Positions 13,845-27,272 of a DNA stretch of 64,000 nucleotides are shown piece by piece. Position 1 is the first letter of the stretch. Every line of letters begins with the position of its first letter. The translations under genes and the position numbers were made by a program. The DNA comes from Dallia pectoralis (lineage: Eukaryota > Chordata > Actinopteri > Esociformes > Umbridae): positions 14,639,542 through 14,703,541 of the forward strand of contig CM055747.1 in NCBI GenBank assembly GCA_029465975.1, written 5' to 3'. The notes below the pieces were generated by a model. That model worked only from the letters and a program-made list of their open reading frames with translations. It was not told where the DNA came from and searched no databases.

Positions 13845-14322
13845 TAGTTATAAACAAACCCCTGTAGTTATAAACAAACCCCTGTAGTTATAAACAAACC
13901 CCTGTAGTTATAAACAAACCCCTGTAGTTATAAACAAACCCCTGTAGTTATAAACAAACCCCTGTAGTTATAAACAAACCCCTGTAGTTATAGACAAACC
14001 CCTGTAGTTTTAAACAAACCTCTGCAGTTTTAAACAAACCCCTGTAGTTTTAAACAAACCCCTGTAGTTATAAACAAACCCCTGTAGTTATAAACAAACC
14101 CCTGTAGTTATAAACAAACCCCTGTAGTTATAAACAAACCCCTGTAGTTATAAACAAACCCCTGCAGTTGTAAACAAACCCCTGTAGTTTTAAACAAACC
14201 TCTGCAGTTTTAAACAAACCCCTGTAGTTATAAACAAACCCCTGTAGTTATAAACAAACCCCTGTAGTTATAAACAAACCCCTGCAGTTGTAAACAAACC
14301 CCTGCAGTTGTAAACAAACCTC
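13845..14322. repeat. 20 bp minisatellite, about 24 copies
   Basis: Units of cccctgtagttataaacaaa with ttttaaac and tgcagttg variants, downstream of spag7. Confidence 0.95.
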
Positions 14323-14859
14323 AAGTGCATAATGTGTTTTTTGGTGTCATTAATGGTGAAGTGTTTAATTTTAGCACAGCGTGGCGTCCTTCTTGTACAT
14401 CACTGTTATTTCCGTATATTGACTAGTGTGTGTGTGTGTGTGAGCTTGTCTGGTCAAAATAAGTCTGTGAGTCACATTTTATTAAGAATTTGAGGTTCCG
14501 ATGCCAGGTAGACAGACACCTGTTTTGTACACTGTGCTTTGTCCCCTTGCTCTAAGTAAAGATGTGTCCTGATATGGGCTAGCCGTTTAAAGAGTTTTTA
14601 AGCCATGTGTGTTTTAATAAAAATCTGGACAAATTATTTAGTCTTGTGTCTCAATACTATTCAAGCAGGTATGAATGGAAGTGTCTTTTAACATGTTTTA
14701 ATGCTTTGATGCCATAACTGTACTGAGACATAATTCCGTTGGTCTATTGCTGCTCCAAGCTTCATTTTTCCCCTTTCAAATTCTGTCTTTAAGTCCTTGA
14801 GGGACGCTGAATGCTTGTTACTTAAAGAAATATAATTCTTATCAACTTTACTTTCCACA

Positions 14860-15381
14860 GCGCCTTTAAAAGTAGCATCTCCAAGCGCTTTACAGCATAA
14901 TATCACTAAAATACAGACAAGGACAGAACATGCAGTAATAAAGATACAGCTGAGGGTGCTAATGATCAAGACAAGCAATTATTAAAAAATAGCTTTACCA
15001 GAAAAGATTTAAAAAAGACTTGAAGGTTGAGTTCCATAGTTTAGGGCCCCAATAAGAAAGAGCGTAAACCAGAAGTAGGAACTGTTAACCAACCAGAATC
15101 AGAGGGGCGCAGGTTACATTATGGAGTGGTTTGGGTTCAAAGTTCACACGGGCCAAACTATGCAGAGACTTATAGGTAAGCGTGAGTATCTTTACAAATA
15201 CAAAGTATTGTCTTGCAGCAGTCAATTTTGGAGAATATGAAGGTATTGATTTGTTTTTCAGCCACAGGGGAAGATAACATGGATGCAGTCTTGCAATGTT
15301 TCTGAGATGAAAGATTGATGCTTTAACCATATTCCACCATGTTTTAACCAAATGTGATGTACTTCCCATTTTGACATCCAC
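14860..15381 (-). mobile_element. Decayed L2-like LINE 3' fragment
   Basis: Read on the minus strand, 15381-15085 encodes FHLRNIARLHP followed later by KILTLTYKSLHSLA, both typical of the C-terminal part of fish L2-clade reverse-transcriptase proteins. Further downstream on that strand (about 14900-14860) comes the 3'-tail-like taaagcgcttggagatgc and ttttaaaggcgctgtggaaa. Many codons in the expected linking region are missing, so this is an old, inactive relic between spag7 and chrdl2. Confidence 0.6.
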
Positions 15382-15649
15382 AGCATTTATTTGGAAATTA
15401 TTTCTATGATGGCCTCACATGCTCCCAGTCCATTTTCATTTATTTTGTTTAACTGTCTCGATGTTTTAACCTGATCATTTTGGGGCTGATGTGAATTTTA
15501 AAAAGAGAAGGCGCTCTATGTTTAAATTATAATATAACTTTGCTTTAGAGATAGCTTTATTTCTTCCAACTGATCTCATAGTCCTGACATTAAATGAGAT
15601 TTAACTCCACATCATTTACTTCTCCCAGTTTATTAATTTCCGCATTCAT

Positions 15650-15663
15650 CCTGTAGGGGGCGC
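15650..15663 (+). promoter_or_regulatory. CTCF-like motif upstream of chrdl2
   Basis: cctgtagggggcgc fits the vertebrate CTCF core CCASYAGRKGGCRS with one mismatch, about 125 bases before the chrdl2 start codon. No binding data are available from sequence alone. Confidence 0.45.
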
Positions 15664-15786
15664 CTTCAATGAAAAACAGGAATGCATTCCTGGATTAGTG
15701 GGGAGTTTCACACTATCCTGAGGTTTGCTGTCGCAGTAACAGCAATTTCATTTCATATTGGACATAATATTGGACATATCCGCAAC

Positions 15787-18700
15787 ATGAAGCGACTCTT
15801 ATTGCTCATTTGCGTCCGTTTGTTCACTAGTTGCGGTGCGGATGTTATAAGAACCAGAAAAGGTAGGTCTAAAAATACCGTTATCTAATGATAAAATGCT
15901 AAAGGACACATACGCACTATATATATAAACGTGCCAAATACAGAAAAAATACAATAATGATGACAGAGGAGAAAAATCAACTTTTTTCACCTTTTTTCTA
16001 ATATTTTTTTTTCTTCCTATTGTTATTTAAAATACATTATTTACTTAGAAATATTGTTTCAGAACTGTGTTTAAACAGTGTAATGGTTGCATTTTTTTTA
16101 TTAATATCATTTTTTAACTTACGTACCATAATATATTCATTGCTTCACGTGGTGAAAGTAACTTCAGCCTTCTTGATACACTTTTACTCGAATCGTAATT
16201 CTCCTCGTATTATTTTAATTGTTAATTAATATCCGAACTTGAAAACCACATAGTGAGAAATAACAAAGCACGATAAAAACATTAGTGCCCTAACAGGCAG
16301 AACAGATAACTGGCTTGTTGAAGTCTGTGTCCACCAGAAACAACTAACACATTCAAACTGGGTCATTTCCTCACATAATTTCTGTCATATTAATAATAAC
16401 ACAAATCTGAGTGAGAGGAAAGCTGGGCGCCATCCATCATATCTGACCACTCAAACCCATTGATGACAACTAACCATGTCAGCAAATGACTTCTGTCTTC
16501 ACATACACATATCTGATGTAATCACTAACTTGCTTTTCTGGCAGTGCGTTTAAAAAAACTGATTTCGAAAAAACAAAACTGATTTTGGTTTTCTGATTTG
16601 CAGTGTGAGCTTTGGGTATATCTTCTCTCTTTCCATTTATTTTTTCCTTGCACCCAGTGTCGGCAGTTTTCTGTACTTTCAAAGAGAAAACATACAGTCC
16701 AGGAGACAGCTGGCACCCCTATCTGGAACCCTTTGGATTAATGTTGTGTATGTTGTGTTCCTGCACTAAGGTACTCTGACATGTAATGTGTCTGTTTGGT
16801 CACTTCTGTTGGTTAGTTTACTATTAATCCATGGCAACCTGTTCCAGACAGGGACTCGTACACGTCCCTGCAAACAACTACTGTTTAGAATCTGTGGGAG
16901 CCGGAGTAATTCTGGATTGTATGCTACTGCTTGCAGGGATTTAGATTTCTTCCTGTCATGTTGGCAGTCTCTTGAAAGCATTTCAGTGGGTGGGCTTCCA
17001 AGGTATGCCTGTAAAGCATGTCAAGTTTTCCTCTCATAGACAGGCCATGTGAAATGTAACACAATAAAGTGTCCTACTCTGCGATGTGAGAACCCAGTGA
17101 CCGACTCCCAGCGCTGCTGTCCTCACTGTACAGGTAGGCCTCACTACAGACACATGCAACAAGAACATGTTTATGGCTTTATTAGATGCCCTTTTCACTT
17201 ACAAGATTTGAGCAATTGTATCCACCATTCTAATCCTTTAGAAGAAAGCTAAGGACCGTTAGGAACCCTTAGGGAACTTTAATGCCGGGTCTTTGCCGTC
17301 ATCTCCTCAGATGAGCCAAGGATTCCGGCTGGCTTGAGGGCCCCGGTGAAGTCCTGCAGGTATAATGGAACCATCTACCAACCCGGAGAAGCCTTTGCAA
17401 ACCATGATCTATTCCCATCTCGTCAAAACAACCAGTGTGTGATGTGCACATGTTCTGTAAGTCACAGAATCTTTCTCTTACTTTCTCTAGTTAATGGTTT
17501 TGTGGCTTACAACTACGGCTTTGATTGACAGCTTGTTACTCTAGAGAATGTATCTCATATGTATTTATTCTGGTCTCATTTTTGAGTGCAAACTGGTACG
17601 GCTTGTGTTTAGCTACAATGCATTGTGAATTCCAATGTCACTCTATTCTGGGACGTCTTAAAGAACTCCGAAATGTTGTCCCTCTGTTGTTTTCAGAATG
17701 GAAATATCTTCTGTGCTCTGAAAACGTGTCAGCTCCTGGCATGCTCCTCACCTGTGTCGGTCCCAGATACCTGCTGTCTGATGTGTAAAGGTGACCACAT
17801 GCATTTGGTGACACAGCTCTTTTCCCTCTTACATTCCATTGTCATCGAAGCAAATATCAAAATAAATCAATATATCCTGTATTTGTGTTTGATTAGACGC
17901 TGTCGTCAACGGTTACTCATCAGGGGAAGACGGAGGACAACAATTGAACCGGGGCGTCGTATGTGCTTTTGTTCTGATCCCAGTGTCCATGTACTGTCCA
18001 CAGTCAAACCCGATAACACTTCATGTGAACACAGTCAAACCCGATAACACTTCATGTGAACACAGTCAAACCCGATAACACTTTATGTGAACACAGCACA
18101 GTCAAACCAGATAACACTTTATGTGAACACAGCACAGTCAAACCCGATAACACTTCATGTGAACACAGTCAAACCCGATAACACTTTATGTGAACACAAC
18201 ACAGTCAAACCCGATAACACTTTGTGTGAACACAGTCAAACCCGATAACACTTTATGTGAACACAACACAGTCAAACCGATAACACTTTATGTGAACACA
18301 GCACAGTCAAACCCGATAACACTTTATGTGAACACAACACAGTCAAACCCGATAACACTTCATGTACTGTCCACAGTCAAACCCGATAACACTTCATGTG
18401 AACACAACACAGTCAAACCCGATAACACTTCATGTGAACACAGTCAAACCCGATAACACTTCATGTGAACACAGTCAAACCGATAACACTTCATGTACTG
18501 TCCACAGTCAAACCCGATAGCAATTCATGTGAACACAACACAGTCAAACCCGATAACACTTCATGTGAACACAACACAGTCAAACCCGATAACACTTTAT
18601 GTAAACACAACGCAGTCAAACTCGATAACACTTCATGTGAACACAACACAGTCAAACCAGATAACACTTCATGTGAACACAACACAGTCAAACCAGATAA

Positions 18701-21700
18701 CACTTCATGTGAACACAACACAGTCAAACCAGATAACACTTCATGTGAACACAACACAGTCAAACCAGATAACACTTCATGTGAACACAACACAGTCAAA
18801 CCAGATAACACTTCATGTGAACACAACACAGTCAAACCAGATAACACTTTATGTGAACACAACACAGTCAAACCAGATAACACTTCATGTGAACACAACA
18901 CAGTCAAACCAGATAACACTTTATGTGAACACAGTCAAACCCAATAACACTTCATGTGAACACAACACAGTCAAACCCGATAACACTTCATGTGAACACA
19001 ACACAGTCAAACTCGATAACACTTCATATGAACACAACACAGTCAAATCTGATAACACTTCATGTGAATACAACACAGTCAAACCCGATAACACTTCATG
19101 TGAACACAACACAGTCAAACCCGATAACACTTCATGTGAACACAACACAGTCAAACCAGATAACACTTCATGTGAACACAACACAGTCAAACCAGATAAC
19201 ACTTTATGTGAACACAACACAGTCAAACCAGATAACACTTCATGTGAACACAACACAGTCAAACCAGATAACACTTTATGTGAACACAGTCAAACCCAAT
19301 AACACTTCATGTGAACACAACACAGTCAAACCCGATAACACTTCATGTGAACACAACACAGTCAAACTCGATAACACTTCATGTGAACACAACACAGTCA
19401 AATCTGATAACACTTCATGTGAACACAACACAGTCAAACCCGATAACACTTCATGTGAACACAACACAGTCAAACCCGATAACACTTCATGTGAACACAA
19501 CACAGTCAAACCAGATAACACTTCATGTGAACACAACACAGTCAAACCAGATAACACTTTATGTGAACACAACACAGTCAAACCAGATAACACTTCATAT
19601 GAACACAACACAGTCAAACCAGATAACATTTTATGTGAACACAGTCAAACCCAATAACACTTCATGTGAACACAACACAGTCAAACTCGATAACACTTCA
19701 TGTGAACACAACACAGTCAAATCTGATAACACTTCATGTGAACACAACACAGTCAAACCCGATAACACTTCATGTGAACACAACACAGTCAAACCCGATA
19801 ACACTTCATGTGAACACAACACAGTCAAACTCGATAACACTTCATGTGAACACAACACAGTCAAACCCGATAACACTTCATGTGAACACATTTGGAGCAG
19901 TTGGTAGCGCAGTGGTAGAGTGCATGCTTGGATACCTGGTTAAATAAAGGTTAAATAAAATTAAAATCATTCTGTCCATTTGTGTTCACGATAGAGGCAC
20001 TCTGTGGACCACTGTGTTGAAGACGAGCTCCGGGGACGGTCCGTCCGCTCTACTCCATCCACAGTCAGGGGAACTCCCAGAAGTCTGGCCATATCCAAAC
20101 TCTACCTCAAAGGCGCCTCGGAGACCACTGTAAACTTCCTGCTACAGAAGAAACAGCAGAAGGGTGAGCCTTTAATCATGATAGGACAACGTGTATTACC
20201 GAAAGTCCTATATCCCCGGTCTACAGTAATAGGGTCCTTCCCCGTCGTCTCGATTATTTACGCTGTTTTCCTTTTCTCTCAGCATGTCAATACAGCGGCA
20301 AGACCTACTCTCATGGTGACGTATGGCACCCAGTCCTGGGGAAAGTTCTGGAATGCATTCTGTGCAGCTGTAGGGATGGCGTACAGGACTGCAAACGCCT
20401 CACATGTCCCAGCCAGTATCCATGCCAACATCCCGTAAAAGCTGAGGGGAAATGCTGTAAGATTTGTCCAGGTAGCTTCGCACTCATTCACACTGCAAAT
20501 ACACCAATTCATTGTTTCAAGTTTACAACACTGTTTCGTTAAACTACATGTTTTTATTTTCCTTTCTTTTTCTTGCCCTTAGAACTTAAAGCTGAGAGCA
20601 ACAGGACTGACTGTTACATGAATCTCGGACATGACAATAATAACAAACTCTTGTTGTACAAAGTTCAGCCATCATCAAATGTTCGCACAGAGGGCACCGT
20701 TAGGATAATTGCTATTGAAAGACAACGGTCTGCTGATGTTGAAGTGCAAATCTGGAAGACAGTTGGAGGTAAATAGGAGAGGAAAGGCATTATGGCACTA
20801 GCATGGTAGTGACGACATGGCTACAGCTGTGTGGTTAACCCTAACTGCTTTCAAATACTACCCAGTTTTTATATTTTTTTCTTTTGGTTAATTTTGCCAG
20901 GAACATTACAATTACTGGAAACACAGTTTGTTCTGAAGAAAGACCTTCTAGATAATCCAGGAAAATACACCCTTCTGACAACACTAGACAAAGGTATGAG
21001 ATACTTTTTCAGTTTTCTTTCTGTCGTTCCTGTAAATTTCATCTAGAATTATTAGGTGCCTAGTCTATTTAGATATGATTTTATACTTTTATGAAACGTA
21101 CCCAGTGAGTCTGACAAATATATGTGTGTATTTGAATTATGGGCTTAGTTTAACTGTCCTATTCTATGCTTGTTTTTCTTCAATGTTTGTGAACAAAGCA
21201 TCTGTTCACACACCCTGTGTTGCCTGAGAACATGGTTAAAAGTAGAACCTTTACATTAATATCATGGATGGTGAATTTCTTGCTTCCATTGCTGATGTAT
21301 ATGGTCTCTGACAGTAGTTGGAAAACATAGCTCAAAACATTTCTTGACACAGCGTCATAGATATAGTAGACCAAAGGAAATGTAATTTAATTTGAACAGA
21401 TAATAAATGCCCTTTCTCAGTGACATTCCTGTTTCCTGAAAGAAAGTTTGTAATGACTGGTAGATTATTGTCTACTTGTGGACGGCATCGTATCTTAATG
21501 CTATTGCTTATGTCTTAGATGATAAAAAGCACTGTGTTGCGTTGCTTGTAGACACTGTAGACCATGTAATCCTAATGACATGTAGACCATGTAATCCTAA
21601 TGACATGTAGACCATGTAATCCTAATGACACTGTAGACCATCTAATCCTAATGACATGTAGACCATGTAATCCTAATGACACTGTAGACCATCTAATCCT

Positions 21701-23391
21701 AATGACACTGTAGACCATCTAATCCTAATGACACTGTAGACCATCTAATCCTAATGACATGTAGACCATGTAATCCTAATGACACTGTAGACCATGTATT
21801 CCTAATGACACTATAGACCATCTAATCCTAATAACATGTAGACCATCTAATCCTAATGACACTGTAGACCATCTAATCCTAATGACACTGTAGACCATGT
21901 AATCCTAATGACACTGTAGACCATCTAATCCTAATGACACTATAGACCATCTAATCCTAATGACACTATAGACCATGTAATCCTAATGACACTGTAGACC
22001 ATGTAATCCTAATGACATGTAGACCATCTAATCCTAATGACACTGTAGACCATCTAATCCTAATGACACTATAGACCATCTAATCCTAATGACACTGTAG
22101 ACCATGTAATCCTAATGACATGTAGACCATGTAATCCTAATGACACTGTAGACCATGTAATCCTAATGACATGTAGACCATGTAATCCTAATGACACTGT
22201 AGACCATGTAATCCTAATGACATGTAGACCATCTAATCCTAATGACACTGTAGACCATGTAATCCTAATGACACTGTAGACCATCTAATCCTAATGACAC
22301 ATGTAGACCATCTAATCCTAATGACACTGTAGACCATCTAATCCTAATGACACTGTAGACCATCTAATCCTAATGACACTGTAGACCATGTAATCCTAAT
22401 GACATGTAGACCATGTAATCCTAATGACACTGTAGACCATCTAATCCTAATGACACTGTAGACCATGTAATCCTAATGACACTGTAGACCATCTAATCCT
22501 AATGACACTGTAGACCATCTAATCCTAATGACACTGTAGACCATCTAATCCTAATGACACTGTAGACCATGTAATCCTAATGACACTGTAGACCATGTAA
22601 TCCTAATGACACTGTAGACCATCTAATCCTAATGACACTGTAGACCATCTAATCCTAATGACACTATAGACCATCTAATCCTAATGACACTGTAGACCAT
22701 CTAATCCTAATGACACTGTAGACCATCTAATCCTAATGACACTGTAGACCATGTAATCCTAATGACATTGTAGACCATCTAATCCTAATGACACTGTAGA
22801 CCATGTAATCCTAATGACACTGTAGACCATCTAATCCTAATGACATGTAGACCATGTAATCCTAATGACACTGTAGACCATGTAATCCTAATGACACTAT
22901 AGACCATCTAATCCTAATGACACTGTAGACCATGTAATCCTAATGACACTGTAGACCATCTAATCCTAATGACACTGTAGACCATCTAATCCTAATGACA
23001 CTGTATCCAACTTGTATCCAGTTGTTGATATGTGCTCTGTCAGATTCCCTTTTTATGAAACAAACTGCAGATCCAACTTCATTTAAACACTGGTGTCCTC
23101 AGCCCATTTAAAAAAAATATGGAAGAATATTATGTTTTCGGTCATTTGTTCTGTTGAATTGTCTGTCTTTGTTTTGTCTTTTTGAAAATGTCTTTCTGTA
23201 AATGTTGTTGTGTAAAATAAAGTAAAAATAAAAACATTATTTGTTCATTTGACACAGAGACTTGGAAAATATTCCAAGAGGAAGAAGTCAATCACAAGGA
23301 AAATCCCAAGACCAAGATCTGTGAGGATGGAATCAGGGAGGTAGTTGAGTTTTTGTCGCCGGACCGACTGACAAGCCAATGCTCATCTTAA
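15787..23391 (+). CDS. chrdl2: Chordin-like 2, secreted BMP antagonist, complete (11 coding exons)
   Basis: Exons: 15787-15862, 16658-16770 (or from 16667), 17040-17133, 17311-17456, 17697-17790, 17897-17958, 19995-20163, 20283-20471, 20583-20768, 20901-20993, 23258-23391 (stop TAA 23389). They join to 451 codons (human CHRDL2 429). Residues 1-18 form a signal peptide (MKRLLLLICVRLF). Three VWC domains follow: about 28-95 (SPGDSWHPYLEPFGLM, CPHC end), about 107-174 (SCRYNGTIYQPGE, DTCCLMC), and about 253-315 (CQYSGKTYSHGDVWHP, GKCCKIC). A basic linker and a C-terminal chordin-like region end in CEDGIREVVEFL. VWC domains bind BMPs outside the cell and block their receptors. The first and second VWC motifs (SPGxSWHPYLEP, LRAPxKSC, HxLFPSR) match CHRDL2 better than CHRDL1. 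Introns 6 and 10 carry large minisatellites. The exon 2 acceptor is ambiguous by nine bases. Confidence 0.93.
17993..19888. repeat. 36/31 bp minisatellite with 355 bp higher-order blocks, chrdl2 intron 6
   Basis: Units contain agtcaaacccgataacactt followed by catgtgaacaca, with or without a 5 bp acaac insert. From about 18600 the order of variant units repeats every 355 bp (blocks starting near 18956, 19311 and 19666 with the same truncated unit). The array starts about 35 bases after the donor at 17959. Long open frames here are artefacts. Confidence 0.95.
19888..19972 (+). mobile_element. Possible tRNA-derived SINE relic
   Basis: tggtagcgcagtggtagagt resembles a tRNA-type A box and is followed by taaataaaggttaaataaaa, an A/T-rich tail common in fish SINEs. 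It is short and directly abuts the array, so the call is tentative. Confidence 0.35.
21552..22998. repeat. 26/24 bp minisatellite, chrdl2 intron 10
   Basis: About 56 units of gtagaccatctaatcctaat plus gacact or gacat. Two bases vary (catcta/catgta, ctgtag/ctatag) with local shuffling. It lies in the middle of the last chrdl2 intron. Confidence 0.95.
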
Positions 23392-23443
23392 CTTTCCTTC
23401 TGTGACCAGTTACATGTTTCTATTGAGAACATTGATGCCTTTC

Positions 23444-23449
23444 ATTAAA
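23444..23449 (+). promoter_or_regulatory. Candidate polyadenylation signal of chrdl2
   Basis: ATTAAA 53 bases after the chrdl2 stop codon. Confidence 0.5.
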
Positions 23450-23590
23450 CATAAACATAGTCGGCTACTCCTTTATTGGTTATAGAACGCTGTTGTTTAT
23501 TTTAAAATATCACCATTACTCAAAATATTGTAATGTCTGATATTAGTACGAATAATCAGCAGAGTTGTCAACACTGTTGTGTTTGGTAGT

Positions 23591-24504
23591 AATCTAATGT
23601 CAATGGAACCCCATTACATCTAATGTCAATGGAACCCCATTACATCTAATGTCAATGGAACCCCATTACATCTAATGTCAATGGAACCCCATTACATCTA
23701 ATGTCAATGGAACCCCATTACATCTAATGTCAATGGACCCCATTACATCTAATGTCAATGGAACCCCTTTACATCTATTGTCAATGGAACCCCTTTACAT
23801 CTAATGTCAATGGAACCCCATTACATCTAATGTCAATGGAACCCCATTACATCTAATGTCAATGGAACCCCATTACATCTAATGTCAATGGAACCCCATT
23901 ACATCTAATGTCAATGGAACCCCATTACATCTAATGTCAATGGAACCCCATTACATCTAATGTCAATGGAACCCCATTACATCTAATGTCAATGGAACCC
24001 CATTACATCTAATGTCAATGGAACCCCATTACATCTAATGTCAATGGAACCCCATTACATCTAATGTCAATGGACCCCATTACATCTAATGTCAATGGAA
24101 CCCCATCACATCTAATGTCAATGGAACCCCATTACATCTAATGTCAATGGAACCCCATTACATCTAATGTCAATGGAACCCCATTACATCTAATGTCAAT
24201 GGAACCCCATCACATCTAATGTCAATGGAACCCCATTACATCTAATGTCAATGGAACCCCATTACATCTAATGTCAATGGAACCCCATTACATATAATGT
24301 CAATGGACCCCATTACATCTAATGTCAATGGAACCCCATCACATCTAATGTCAATGGAACCCCATTACATCTAATGTCAATGGAACCCCATTACATCTAA
24401 TGTCAATGGAACCCCATTACATCTAATGTCAATGGAACCCCATTACATCTAATGTCAATGGAACCCCATTACATCTAATGTCAATGGAACCCCATTACAT
24501 CTAT
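23591..24504. repeat. 26 bp minisatellite, about 35 copies
   Basis: Units of atctaatgtcaatggaaccc plus cattac, very uniform, just downstream of chrdl2 in the chrdl2/pold3 convergent intergenic region. Confidence 0.97.
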
Positions 24505-25205
24505 GTGAAGGCCATGATAACAAATGTGTACAAGATGCTCGAGCAAAATATCCCAAATCTCTTTGATGTCCTGCAGAAAAATGTGCTATTTATTTGAACT
24601 ACAGACAATTGGACTTGCTTGTTTGTACATAATGTAAACATTTGAGTGTGTGCTGGAAGGTGCTTGTCTGATATGCCAACGCTTTTGGTCAGCGGGATAT
24701 ACATTTCTGACTTCTACAGAAAATGCTGGTTTCATATTGCCATAAAACGAGTGTGTATGTATTTTTGTGGTTACCCTGGTGAATTGACAATATATTCTTC
24801 TATAAGACGTTTCTGATTATGTTCTGACAGTTTTGTGAAAAACTGATTTCTCCACAGGATTTTGTGGGATTTTAGTACTTGATGTATTTTCCTCCTTTCC
24901 GAAGTATTAAGACATTCTTGCACGTATTGGCAAGGCTAAAAATTTGAGCCAACCTGATATAGTTGAGCTTCTGAGGCAAGAATTCCTGCACAAGTCCGAC
25001 AGTTGTTTTTCCTTGGAATATTCTTCATTGGCCTCAGGGGATTTTTGCTTTATCAATTGTGCCTGTAAGTCTGGAGTTTTTTTATTCCGTTTTTTCATGG
25101 TTATAATGGGATGAGTGGTAGAAAAGAGCACTGTTCATTTGTTATAAATGTAGGTCAGGAGTTGGAGGAAACCAACATTTTCCAATATAGAGCACTAGGT
25201 GAGGA
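24505..25205. other. Intergenic sequence, no feature recognised
   Basis: A 74-codon open frame on the minus strand (24907-25131) is Lys-rich and matches nothing I recognise; it has no clear splice partners. I see no gene or RNA signature. Confidence 0.5.
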
Positions 25206-25502
25206 ATAATATCGATATATATTAATAATAATTATATCAATATAATAATAATAATTATATCAATATAATAATAATGATGATATATTAATAATAATATTAT
25301 TGAGATATATATATATATATATTAATAATATATCAATATAATAATAATAATTATAAATTATAATAATAATAATATTGAGATATATATATTAATAATAATT
25401 ATATCACTATAATAATAATTATTATATATTAATAATAATAATATTGATGTATATTAATAATAATTATATCAATATAATAATATATGAATAATAATAATAT
25501 TA
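25206..25502. repeat. AT-rich simple repeat (taataata / atatat)
   Basis: Nearly pure A+T: mixtures of ataataata, attatatcaata and a short (at)n run. Confidence 0.95.
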
Positions 25503-25639
25503 ATAGTGGTGCCAGTCATTACAAAAACAAATGTATAGTTTGACACGTTTAATTATTTACTGCTTTTTCCAACCACATTAAAGAACTATTATGTCAGGCT
25601 GATTAGAACGCACATCGTTAGATTAGATTTTTAGATTAG

Positions 25640-26165
25640 ATTAAACATTATTGTCATTAGACAGTACAAGTTCCGTACAACAAAATGCAGTTTGCATTCA
25701 ACCAGAAGTGCAAAAGAGCATTTCAAAAAAGATATGGAGTACAGTGTGAGGATGTGCAATTCACATGGATGAGTAAATGTGCAGGTATTCAGTTCAACCA
25801 TGTAGCTACGTCCAAATTGCAAACACTGTATTGTGCCAAGGGCAGATCAAGTAAATAAGTTGGTGAAGAGCGGGCTAACCACACAACCCTGTGGGACACC
25901 AGTGTTCAGGGTCAGGGTGGACAAGGTGAGGTTGTTGGTTAAGAAGTCTAGAGTCCAGTTGCAATGTGAGGGGCCATGGAGTTTGGTAACCAGCCTAGAG
26001 GGGATGACTGTATTGAATGCTGAGCTGGAGTCTATGAACAGCATCCTCACATAGGTGTTGGTTTTGTCCAGATGGGTCCGGGCAGAGTGGACAGTAGTGG
26101 AGATGCTGCCCTCACACCATTGCTGTTCTGTTGGCTTATAATCAAATTCATCTGATCTCACATTT
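25640..26165 (-). mobile_element. L2-like LINE fragment (reverse-transcriptase relic)
   Basis: On the minus strand 26161-25847 encodes YVRMLFIDSSSAFNTVIPS, then CNWTLDFLT, then TLTLNTGVPQGCVVSPLF. This is the RT core region (catalytic-Asp motif FID and the GxPQGxxxSPxL motif) of an L2-clade LINE. About nine residues expected between the last two blocks are missing and the frame closes soon after, so it is inactive. The neighbouring 25640-25800 (attgtcattagacagtacaa and accagaagtgcaaa) resembles sequence often found beside these relics in fish, and may be part of the same insertion. Confidence 0.65.
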
Positions 26166-27238
26166 AAGTTGAGCTGCAGCGGGTTTAGTTCAACAGGTGT
26201 TAGATAAGTGTTATTGTCTCTGTGCCATATTTAGCGTACTAGACTGGAGCCATAGAAAAAGCCCTGCCGATATGAGACGAGAGCACAGCCTTGTGACTAA
26301 TATCGCTCCTCCATGAACTCTCCTCACAGGCTCAATGAGTCATTGTGTTGGCCTCACACATTAGGCCCGACACGGCTGCCCATCTCTCACTAAAGGCAGA
26401 ATTAAATGGTTTGAAACAAAAGCCTCTCAGTTCTAGACCTCAATAGTTTTACAATGAGGCTGTGATTTATTTCTGTGGGCCGTTGGACTCGACAGTTTCT
26501 GGCAACATCTTTCTAAGAGGTTCAAGGTGGTCGTAAATAAGAAAGGTAGATGTGTCCATTCCTCCATCGAATATGGATTTTTATCTTTCAATTTATAATA
26601 ATGTATTATAATTATTTGCTGTTGGCCAGAAAGCTGATTTACTATTTCTATTTTAAGATATGTTTGGTGAAAGGAAATGCATGTAAAAGAGGTTGTAATG
26701 TTTGGCTTTAACCCCTTTTTCCAATATTTTGCGCATGTATCTTAATCCCAGATTACAATACAAAGTGAACCTCACATCGTTGGAATATATACGGGACCAG
26801 GAACGAGATGCCGACATTTTTACCTGAAAATTAATTTAATTGTTGTTGGAAAGCCTTGACATTTCTACCGTGTATATGGTCTGTTCATTATGAGTGGACA
26901 ATTGAAATTCCCTCTAAGTTGTGTTTGGCCAGTTCATGTATGCATGCTCAGTCTTGGCTCAGACAATAGTGACAGCTGGGGGTAGTCAGTGGGGATAAAT
27001 CAGATGTGTGTCTACTCCGTGCTTCTGCTCATTCTGAGATATGTCAGGCCAGGAAGTTCTCAGAAAAGCTGGAGTATACCTCACTAGATGTCAAACAGAT
27101 TAACAGTTTGAATCCAAGTAAACATATTTACTGTGCTCAGTACGATACTGTTACCTGCTTATATCTGCATTTTGATATCTTCTCTGTCGAATATGTGTTT
27201 CAATGTGAGTAGCATCCATATAAAGTATTAGTGTTTAA

Positions 27239-27272
<34 letters not shown>

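Noticed and set aside
19888..19972. Functional tRNA gene
   Set aside because: Only an A-box-like stretch is present; no cloverleaf or B box is visible.
15787..23391. Assignment of the chordin-like gene to chrdl1
   Set aside because: The last exon resembles CHRDL1 somewhat, but the first two VWC domains and the neighbour pold3 fit CHRDL2 clearly.
24907..25131. 74-codon Lys-rich minus-strand frame
   Set aside because: No family recognised, no splice context, short enough to occur by chance.
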